From positions 1 through 5,379 of the forward strand of contig JAFMIS010000198.1 in the NCBI GenBank assembly GCA_017853915.1: 5,379 bases of DNA, given 5' to 3'. Within the stretch, counting starts at the first letter, position 1. Each line of letters opens with the position of its first letter. Below, in pieces: positions 1-5,379 of the stretch. The DNA is from a bacterium. Lineage in GTDB: Bacteria > Bdellovibrionota_C > UBA2361 > OMII01. Both the position numbers and the translations under genes were made by a program. Below the pieces are notes generated by a model, which did not search any database, was not told the DNA's origin, and saw only the letters and a list, made by a program, of their open reading frames with translations.

Positions 1-859
1 TCGGACGACGATCTTGCATCTCTCGTAGGTAGCCGCTGTTGATACGAAAAACCCCCAGCGAGACATCGAGCACCTTGCTCGGATCGACGACCGCAAATGT
101 CTCCTCGACGAGCTCCTCATACGAGCGCGACCAGTCATGCACGCGTAGTATCGGATCAAAACAAAGCCGCACCATCCAGCCTTGACGCTGGGCTTCCACC
201 ACGGCTTCAAGACGTGCCTTGAGAGATGGGGTGCGGTGTTCAAAGCGCCGCGCAACACTATCCGGCGATAGCGTCCAAGCAAGAATAACATTTGGTGAAG
301 GCGCAACATCACGGAGCGCCTGAATATTAGCGCTCTTCGTGCGAATCTCAAGGTGCAGCGAGGGCGTCGTTCGAGCGAAATCGACCCATGTGGCGCAAAA
401 ACCGAATAGATCCTCAAGCGCCAAGAGATCTGTGTCGTACGATACGCACAGATATCCGGGTTGTTCATTCGCGAATTCCTCACGGGCGGCGCTCACAAAG
501 TCCTCACTATTCACAAACACCACTATATTGGGTGAGGAAAGGAGCCCCTGAAGATAGCAGTATTCGCAGCCGTAGATGCAATTGAGTACCGGAGTGGTGT
601 AGAAGAATCGAGAGTGATCAAAATTAGGCACAAACGGACTGCCCGAATACAGAAAAGCATCGTGTCGTACCGCTAGGATCAGTTTAATTGATTGACTCTG
701 ATGATCCCATCGTTGGCGGGGTCGATTAAATACCTCCTTATAGTTTTGAATAGAGATCGGGATAGCTTTCTTAAACCGAGCCAGGAGCTCCTGTGTCAGC
801 GGATATGAACGCGCAGCATCTTCGATATATATATGGGAGAAGTGAGAGAGCGTATTCAC
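1..859 (-). CDS. Spore photoproduct lyase-like (SPL family) radical SAM protein, C-terminus cut by window edge
   Basis: The reading frame is open from a GTG at 859 to the left edge, giving 286 residues. Known SPL proteins have about 340, so roughly the last 50-60 are missing. The N-terminus (HIYIEDAARSYPLTQELLARF, residues 9-29) resembles the SPL opening. The [4Fe-4S]/SAM motif CIYGCEYCYLQ (Cys94, Cys98, Cys101) is intact, including the two tyrosines around the last cysteine. Further SPL-like blocks are EIRTKSANI (171-179), a TLSPDSVARRFEHRTPSL stretch (196-213) and FDPILRVHDWSRSY (234-247). True SPL repairs the UV spore photoproduct in DNA by hydrogen abstraction with a 5'-deoxyadenosyl radical. 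Here the position aligned by eye with the hydrogen-donor Cys141 is Tyr141, and Cys138 lies three residues before it, so the substrate may differ. The GTG overlaps the upstream stop (GTGA), and a GGAG lies 10 bases before it at 873-870, which supports this start. Family membership is secure; function is not. Confidence 0.9.
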   Translation of the reverse strand, partial: MNTLSHFSHIYIEDAARSYPLTQELLARFKKAIPISIQNYKEVFNRPRQRWDHQSQSIKLILAVRHDAFLYSGSPFVPNFDHSRFFYTTPVLNCIYGCEYCYLQGLLSSPNIVVFVNSEDFVSAAREEFANEQPGYLCVSYDTDLLALEDLFGFCATWVDFARTTPSLHLEIRTKSANIQALRDVAPSPNVILAWTLSPDSVARRFEHRTPSLKARLEAVVEAQRQGWMVRLCFDPILRVHDWSRSYEELVEETFAVVDPSKVLDVSLGVFRINSGYLREMQDRRP

Positions 860-1704
860 GGCAGCGAGGCTCCGTCTAACCCGCGCAGCAACTCATCAAA
901 GACTACCCGCCGCTCATCTTTGTTCGATATCTGCTTTGCCAAGAGCTCTTGTAAAAGCGGTACGAACGGCTCGCCTTGAGCTTTCTTCGCGCGCAACCTA
1001 CGCCCCAATTCTATCTTTTGTGTGACGGAGAGTCTTGCATGCACGATGACGTCGCCCATCATAGACTTTTCCTCCGCTGAAAGCTCTGGGTGTTCGGATA
1101 ACGTCGATCTCAATCCGTCAAGTATCGAGATGATAGCGTCACTTGAAGCCTCAATGAGAGCTGAAGCTTCGTCCGGAGCGATTCGTACTCCGTCGCAATA
1201 ATCGGAGACGACTTTAAGGACCGCTACCTCACTCGGAGCCACAAGTGTTGTGGCAGCCTGCAGAAAGCCTGAGGCCTCCATATCAACTAGCGCTGGATTC
1301 TCGGGAGGATTTGTAACCGGATGATCGTGAGTGTCGAGAGGCAGCTCAAGAGCTGGATGCTTTACCAGGATGTCCGGGTATAAGCGTAGGTTGGTTGCGA
1401 TATCACGGACTTTATTAACCACCACTAGTTGCCCTCTCTCTGCTATTAACGGAGGAGCTCCAGCAATTCCAATATTTACAACCACTAGTGACGAGTGTTT
1501 GCTCCGGAGCTGAGTGATTAGGGCTGAGGTCGCTACCGCCGAACGTAACTTCCCGACACCTGAAATCCCCAAATACAGGTTGTTTGAGTGGAACAGTTGA
1601 AAGCGATCCTCAAGCTCGCCATGTCGAGCAGGCTTCAACCCCATCGCTCGAATAAGAGGAGTGGCTTCGCACATCAGGCTTGTGATGATAAGGGCGGCTT
1701 TCAT
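856..1704 (-). CDS. Nucleosidase/phosphorylase-superfamily protein (MTA/SAH nucleosidase-like) with C-terminal extension
   Basis: The protein has 282 residues from the ATG at 1704. It has the PNP/UDP phosphorylase superfamily layout: a short first strand with a conserved acid (MKAALIITSLMCEA, Glu13), a glycine-rich segment NIGIAGAP (77-84), the ribose-contacting VDMEAS (140-145, Glu143) and VVSD (165-168, Asp168). These match the catalytic Glu12, Glu174 and Asp197 regions of E. coli MTA/SAH nucleosidase, so cleavage of an N-glycosidic bond in an adenine nucleoside is likely in the cytoplasm. The exact substrate (MTA, SAH, 5'-deoxyadenosine or another) cannot be read from sequence. About 75 residues follow the catalytic fold (from about 207). 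They are charged and look helical, and E. coli MTA/SAH nucleosidase has nothing comparable. A GTG at 1722 in the same frame would add six residues, but neither start has a good ribosome-binding site; the ATG fits the family N-terminus better. The gene overlaps the radical SAM gene by four bases. Confidence 0.85.
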   Translation of the reverse strand: MKAALIITSLMCEATPLIRAMGLKPARHGELEDRFQLFHSNNLYLGISGVGKLRSAVATSALITQLRSKHSSLVVVNIGIAGAPPLIAERGQLVVVNKVRDIATNLRLYPDILVKHPALELPLDTHDHPVTNPPENPALVDMEASGFLQAATTLVAPSEVAVLKVVSDYCDGVRIAPDEASALIEASSDAIISILDGLRSTLSEHPELSAEEKSMMGDVIVHARLSVTQKIELGRRLRAKKAQGEPFVPLLQELLAKQISNKDERRVVFDELLRGLDGASLP

Positions 1705-1744
1705 GGGCCCACAGAGTAGCACGCCTTAACGCTGGAATCATCGG

Positions 1745-1773
1745 TTTCGGCGGGCAGCAAGGGCTGCTATAAC
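1745..1773 (+). promoter_or_regulatory. Candidate extended -10 sigma70-type promoter for the glucan phosphorylase operon
   Basis: TATAAC at 1768-1773 matches the -10 consensus at five of six positions. It is preceded by TG one base upstream (TGC at 1765-1767), which makes an extended -10 element. The hexamer 17 bases upstream, TTTCGG (1745-1750), is a poor -35 box, as is common for extended -10 promoters. Transcription would start near 1780, leaving a leader of about 90 bases before the phosphorylase ATG. This is a visual match only, and no equally good promoter was found for the opposite strand. Confidence 0.35.
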
Positions 1774-1787
1774 TACCTTATTCGTTT

Positions 1788-1803
1788 AGGGGATAGTACC
1801 CCT
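1788..1803. repeat. Short inverted repeat in the divergent intergenic region
   Basis: AGGGG (1788-1792) and CCCCT (1799-1803) are perfect complements around the six-base spacer ATAGTA. The element lies just downstream of the candidate promoter, so it could be a small leader hairpin or an operator half-site pair. A second small one, GCAGC-AAGG-GCTGC at 1754-1767, sits between the candidate -35 and -10. Stems of five pairs are short enough to arise by chance. Confidence 0.25.
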
Positions 1804-1869
1804 GCCGTGGTCCAAAACAGATAGTTACGGATTGCCTTTTACGACCGCATTTCGCTCAGAAGGAAGAGT

Positions 1870-3552
1870 ATGAACGTCCCAGTAGCTTACTTCTCTATGG
1901 AGATAGCGATTGATCCCCTTCTCCCAACCTACTCCGGGGGACTGGGCGTGCTCGCCGGTGATACGATACGCGCAGCGGCCGATCTATCGATTCCAATGGT
2001 CGCAGTGACGCTCCTTCATCGTAAAGGATATGTGAAGCAATCGATAGGAGCTCAAGGGGAGCAGTTGGAATCCCCTGAGGACTGGATCCCTGAACGTCAC
2101 CTAGAGCTCTGTGCTCCGATCGTTGATGTGCCGATTGGTGAGCGTCTTGTGCGAGTTCGTGCATGGAAACGTCGTGAGGTGGGTGTGACGGGACATGGAG
2201 TCCCCATACTGTTTCTCGATACAGATGTTGCTGAGAATCACGAAGCCGATCGAAGAATCACTGACTCCCTTTACGGCGGAGACCTTGAATGGCGTGCGCG
2301 GCAGGAGTTAGTTCTCGGAGTTGCTGGAGTACGAATCCTGCGCGCGCTCGGATACCCCTCGAGCATGATCCACCATATGAACGAGGGCCATGCTGCCTTC
2401 CTTTTGCTTGAGCTCATTCCAGCCGATTGGGCGACAGCCGGAGAAGCTGACGTTGTCTCGGTTCGTCACCGATGTGTTTTTACGACACACACGCCCGTAG
2501 CCGCAGGGCACGACGTGTTCTCTCTCGATATTCTTGAGCGAACCCTGAGCCCTGAATACATGCGCAAGGCGCGGCCGCTGCTCGAAAATGGCTCGCTGAA
2601 TATGACGAAGCTCGCCATGAAGTTTTCAGGTACGGTGAATGCTGTTTCTCGAAAGCACATGGATGTCACAAAGAGCATGTTTCCTGAGTCGGAGGTTCTT
2701 GCCATCACTAACGGAGTTCACGCGGCTCGTTGGGTCGCATCTCCTTTCGCGCGACTGTTTGATACCTATATTCCCGGCTGGCGAGCGCGTAGCGAGCAGC
2801 TTCGACAGGCAACATGTATTCCAGTTGAGGACATCCAGCAGGCGCATAAGGAGGCCCGGGAGTCGTTGCTCCACATGCTTCAAGAGCGCTACGGAATGCC
2901 CTTCGGAGGCTCAGGGATAGTAATCGGATTTGCGCGTCGTTCCACTGAGTACAAAAGACCCTTATTGTTATTCAGGGACCTTAATCGTTTGAAGCATATC
3001 GCCGAACTTTTTGGCCCGATTAATATTTTATTCTCTGGTAAAGCCCATCCTCGGGATGACTGGGGAAAACACCTGATTCGCGAAATACACGAGGTCGCTA
3101 ATATCTCGGGTGACCTTCTTCGTATCGCTTTTTTGCCAAATTACGAGGTGGAATTGGCAGCATCGATCGTCAGTGGTGTCGATCTCTGGCTCAATACGCC
3201 ACGTGCTCCCCTGGAGGCTTCTGGCACAAGTGGTATGAAGTGCGCGCTGAATGGGATCCCAAGTTTGAGCGTAGCCGACGGATGGTGGCTCGAGGGAGGC
3301 ATCCAAGGAGTCACGGGGTGGGTCGTTCGGAGTTCTCTGAATGGAGGAGGTATGCCCGCTATCGATCAGGATAACGCCGATGCCGACGCCCTTTATCACC
3401 AGTTGGAGCATCATGTGCTGCCCTGCTTTTATAATTCTCCCAATCAATGGGCTGAGGTCATGCGAAACGCCATCGCTCTCAATGGCTCTTTCTTTAATAC
3501 GCATCGGATGGTGGAGCAGTACCGAGTGTTGGCCTACGAGCGATATAAGTGA
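1870..3552 (+). CDS. glgP: Compact alpha-glucan phosphorylase (GT35 family)
   Basis: The 560-residue protein should release glucose-1-phosphate from glycogen or maltodextrin with inorganic phosphate, using pyridoxal phosphate (PLP), in the cytoplasm. Family motifs run in order: VAYFSMEIAI (5-14), YSGGLGVLAGD (21-31), HMNEGHAAFLLLEL (169-182), TTHTPVAAGHDVF (205-217), ITNGVHAARWV (279-289), GFARRSTEYKRPLLLF (353-368), FSGKAHPRD (388-396), DLWLNTPRAPLEASGTSGMK (438-457) and ADGWWLEGG (469-477). Lys457 is the expected Schiff-base lysine for PLP. This is the bacterial/archaeal-type subfamily with GTSGMK, not the E. coli MalP/GlgP type with GTSNMK. It begins almost directly at the YFSMEIAI block, whereas many relatives carry roughly 90 residues before it, so it is a compact form. 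The start is supported by AAGGAAG just upstream (about 1860-1866), and no other start is needed to include the first motif. It overlaps the next gene by four bases. Confidence 0.95.
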   Translation: MNVPVAYFSMEIAIDPLLPTYSGGLGVLAGDTIRAAADLSIPMVAVTLLHRKGYVKQSIGAQGEQLESPEDWIPERHLELCAPIVDVPIGERLVRVRAWKRREVGVTGHGVPILFLDTDVAENHEADRRITDSLYGGDLEWRARQELVLGVAGVRILRALGYPSSMIHHMNEGHAAFLLLELIPADWATAGEADVVSVRHRCVFTTHTPVAAGHDVFSLDILERTLSPEYMRKARPLLENGSLNMTKLAMKFSGTVNAVSRKHMDVTKSMFPESEVLAITNGVHAARWVASPFARLFDTYIPGWRARSEQLRQATCIPVEDIQQAHKEARESLLHMLQERYGMPFGGSGIVIGFARRSTEYKRPLLLFRDLNRLKHIAELFGPINILFSGKAHPRDDWGKHLIREIHEVANISGDLLRIAFLPNYEVELAASIVSGVDLWLNTPRAPLEASGTSGMKCALNGIPSLSVADGWWLEGGIQGVTGWVVRSSLNGGGMPAIDQDNADADALYHQLEHHVLPCFYNSPNQWAEVMRNAIALNGSFFNTHRMVEQYRVLAYERYK

Positions 3553-4433
3553 AAGAGCACGAGTCTCCACGCGGTCATGAGCTACAGCTTCGACACCTCG
3601 ATGGTCGAGCGGTCATGTGTAGTGTCCTCGGAGCGAGGGATTTTAAGAACACGGTTTTTTACAGTCACGGATTCCCCGCGTGTAGGATAGAGGCTACGGT
3701 CGCGCACCGTGAAGCTCTCGAGCGAGGGATAACCATTATAGCGGTCGATCGCCCCGGATTTGGGGGTTCTGACTGGTATCGTGGACGGCGTTTTGAGGAT
3801 TGGGCCTCTGATGTGCGCTTGGTGGCGGATCATCTAAAGATCGCTACATTTGGGGTTTTGGGCGTATCAGGTGGCACTCCCACGGCGATCGCTGCCGCAG
3901 CGCTGCTTACTGATCGAGTGACCTCGCTTGGCATCGTGAGCGGGATCGCGCCGGTTCAGGCTCCAGGCGCAATACAGGGGATGAACATCGCCAATAAGCT
4001 TTTGCTCCGTCTGGGAGTCGCGTGTCCCTGGTTGGGAACTGTCATAATTGGAATAGTAGCCCTGATCTGGAGGACTTTCCCGCTCTCGGCCAAAGTGTGG
4101 TTTGGGGCGCTTCTTCCCACGGTGGATCGGCAGATTGTGACTCGCCGAGAGGTCGGGTTGGTGCTGGCAAAAAACATCCGTGAAGCGCTCCGACAAGGGG
4201 CTCGCGGGGTAATCACCGAGTACCAGCTTTTTACTTCAGATTGGACCGGACTTCTAACTCAGGTCCAAGTTCCCACCGTCATCTGGCATGGAGACTCGGA
4301 TACGTACGTTCCCGTTTCCATGGGGGAGACCCTCAAAAAAAACATCTCAGGAAGCGTTTTTCATAAGGTTCCGGGTGGTGGGCACTTTATGATCATTGAT
4401 AGACTCTCCTCAATACTAGGAACCTTCAGCTAA
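3549..4433 (+). CDS. Alpha/beta hydrolase, substrate unknown
   Basis: The 294-residue protein has an intact alpha/beta-hydrolase fold signature: oxyanion-hole region FYSHGFPACR (37-46), strand and turn AVDRPGFGGSDW (65-76), nucleophile elbow GVSGG (105-109, Ser107), candidate acid HGDSD (247-251, Asp251) and catalytic HFM (His279). It probably cleaves an ester, amide, lactone or similar bond, but the substrate cannot be inferred. Residues about 136-235 form the cap, and its 159-177 part (around PWLGTVIIGIVALIW) is strongly hydrophobic, suggesting a lipophilic substrate or loose membrane contact. There is no signal peptide. The GTG start overlaps the phosphorylase stop as GTGA, implying translational coupling. 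The next in-frame ATG (3615) would remove the LDGRAVMCSVLG strand that belongs to the domain, so GTG is preferred. The short gaps on both sides place it inside the operon. Confidence 0.88.
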   Translation: MKEHESPRGHELQLRHLDGRAVMCSVLGARDFKNTVFYSHGFPACRIEATVAHREALERGITIIAVDRPGFGGSDWYRGRRFEDWASDVRLVADHLKIATFGVLGVSGGTPTAIAAAALLTDRVTSLGIVSGIAPVQAPGAIQGMNIANKLLLRLGVACPWLGTVIIGIVALIWRTFPLSAKVWFGALLPTVDRQIVTRREVGLVLAKNIREALRQGARGVITEYQLFTSDWTGLLTQVQVPTVIWHGDSDTYVPVSMGETLKKNISGSVFHKVPGGGHFMIIDRLSSILGTFS

Positions 4434-4435
4434 CC

Positions 4436-5379
4436 ATGCTCGCTATAGAAACCGTCAATTCCATGATCGTCGATCGAGAGCTTCATGCCCTCCGAGACAC
4501 GATCGTTGATAGCGCACCGGCTGAGGTAGCGGAGCTTCTTTCGCACTTATCGAACGAGGAGCGGGTTCTAATCTTTAGAATTTTACCCCGTGATTTCGCT
4601 GCCGAGATATTCGCCGAATTGGATGTCGATCTTCAGCGCACCTTGCTGAGCGGTCTCGGGGATAGGCATACCGCTCGTCTGTTGGATGAAATGGCGGCTG
4701 ATGATCGTACCGCGCTCCTTGAGGAGATTCCGGCCGAGGCCGCGCGCCAGCTCCTGGCGCTGCTCCCAAAAGAGGAGAGAGATGTCGCGCTCACCCTCCT
4801 GGGATATCCAGAGGGTAGTGTTGGGCGCCTGATGTCGCCTGACTTTCTTACTATTCAACAAGACTGGAAGGTCCGTGAGGTGCTCGACCATATCCGGGCG
4901 CACGGCCGAGAAAGTGACTCTCTCGATACCTTGTATGTTGTCGACTCCAAGGGGGTTCTCGTTGATGAGGTAGCTGTAAAAAACCTCCTGCTCGCTTCTT
5001 TAGACGATGAAGTTGTAAGCCTCATGAATTATAAGTTCGAGGCCCTCTCTGTTCAAAGCGATCAAGAACAAGCAGTGGAGCTGTTCAAAAAATACAATCG
5101 ACCCACACTGCCCGTGGTTGATTCTGCCGGTGTTTTGTTGGGAATTGTGACCGTTGATGACATCCTTGACGTGCAAGAGGAGGAAGTCACCGAAGATATC
5201 CAAAAACTCGGAGGTAGCGAGGCGCTCGAGGACGCCTACATCCGTACACCCGTAGTGACCCTCATTCAGAAGAGAGCAGGGTGGTTGTTAGTGCTCTTTG
5301 TGGGAGAGATGTTAACCGCATCAGCTATGACGTACTTTGAGGACGCGATTCAACGAGCGGTTGTCCTGGCCCTCTTTGT
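4436..5379 (+). CDS. mgtE: MgtE-type magnesium transporter, C-terminal membrane domain cut by window edge
   Basis: The frame is open from the ATG at 4436 to the right edge (314 residues visible; MgtE proteins usually have about 450). The order is that of MgtE: a helical, acidic N domain (about 10-125) ending in GYPEGSVGRLMSPDF (123-137), a CBS pair (about 130-245) including LPVVDSAGVLLGIVTVDDIL (225-244), then the acidic plug helix EEEVTEDIQKLGG (248-260). The first membrane segment starts at AGWLLVLFVGEMLTASAM (281-298) and runs into YFEDAI. In known MgtE the cytosolic N and CBS domains bind Mg2+ and close the pore when internal Mg2+ is high. The acidic residues of the CBS-plug junction are present here. 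The Mg2+-selective pore, formed by later helices, is outside the window. AGGAA at 4418-4422 lies 13 bases upstream, a slightly long spacing. The start is two bases after the hydrolase stop, so it is probably co-transcribed. Confidence 0.95.
   Translation, partial: MLAIETVNSMIVDRELHALRDTIVDSAPAEVAELLSHLSNEERVLIFRILPRDFAAEIFAELDVDLQRTLLSGLGDRHTARLLDEMAADDRTALLEEIPAEAARQLLALLPKEERDVALTLLGYPEGSVGRLMSPDFLTIQQDWKVREVLDHIRAHGRESDSLDTLYVVDSKGVLVDEVAVKNLLLASLDDEVVSLMNYKFEALSVQSDQEQAVELFKKYNRPTLPVVDSAGVLLGIVTVDDILDVQEEEVTEDIQKLGGSEALEDAYIRTPVVTLIQKRAGWLLVLFVGEMLTASAMTYFEDAIQRAVVLALF

Noticed and set aside
339..585. Two overlapping plus-strand open frames of 65-70 codons
   Set aside because: Both are antisense to the radical SAM gene, across its iron-sulfur motif region, and lack protein-like features.
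1705..1722. Six-residue longer nucleosidase from a GTG at 1722
   Set aside because: The only Shine-Dalgarno-like bases (AAGG) are one base from the GTG, too close to work, and the ATG at 1704 matches the usual family N-terminus. It is not fully excluded.
3028..3570. Long open frame of 180 codons on the minus strand, antisense to the phosphorylase 3' end
   Set aside because: It lies wholly over a strongly supported gene apart from a few bases, has no recognisable domain, and looks like a by-product of the codon use of the real gene.
4463..4465. Alternative mgtE start at the tenth codon
   Set aside because: It has no ribosome-binding site, while the ATG at 4436 has AGGAA upstream and sits directly after the hydrolase stop.
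4463..4483. Cluster of GATC/CGATC sites near the mgtE start, echoed across the window
   Set aside because: These sites are frequent throughout the window in coding sequence, with no regular spacing, so they look like composition or codon use, not a control element.
4583..4903. Minus-strand open frame of 106 codons opposite the mgtE N domain
   Set aside because: The plus strand encodes a clear MgtE N domain throughout; the antisense protein shows no family features.

Overview
This is a gene-dense bacterial window with roughly balanced base composition. It holds five protein-coding genes in two divergent sets that share one short intergenic region (about 1705-1869). I see no RNA genes, mobile elements, CRISPR arrays or phage genes, and no gene-free stretch longer than about 165 bases. 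The organism cannot be named from the sequence. The gene families and the frequent GTG starts fit an uncultivated or little-studied Gram-negative lineage, perhaps proteobacterial or 'deltaproteobacterial' in the old sense. That placement is a guess.

Left arm, minus strand, read right to left. A nucleosidase/phosphorylase-superfamily protein (1704 down to 856) is followed by a spore photoproduct lyase-like radical SAM protein (859 down past the left edge). The two overlap by four bases (GTGA), so they are almost certainly co-transcribed and translationally coupled. The pairing makes chemical sense: radical SAM enzymes can release 5'-deoxyadenosine, and MTA/SAH-type nucleosidases can cleave that product. 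The radical SAM protein keeps the CxxxCxxC cluster motif. At the position aligned with the catalytic hydrogen-donor cysteine of true spore photoproduct lyase it appears to have tyrosine. It may therefore do something other than classical spore DNA repair. This is the most interesting point in the window.

Right arm, plus strand. A compact 560-residue alpha-glucan phosphorylase (1870-3552) is followed, again with a four-base GTGA overlap, by an alpha/beta hydrolase (3549-4433). After a two-base gap comes an MgtE-type magnesium transporter (4436 past the right edge). The three are probably one operon, transcribed from an extended -10 type promoter candidate near 1765-1773. The phosphorylase would release glucose-1-phosphate from storage glucan and MgtE would import Mg2+. 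The hydrolase's substrate is unknown, and nothing in the sequence explains why the three are together.

Overall this looks like ordinary chromosomal core or near-core sequence. The radical SAM/nucleosidase pair is the one candidate for an incompletely described system.
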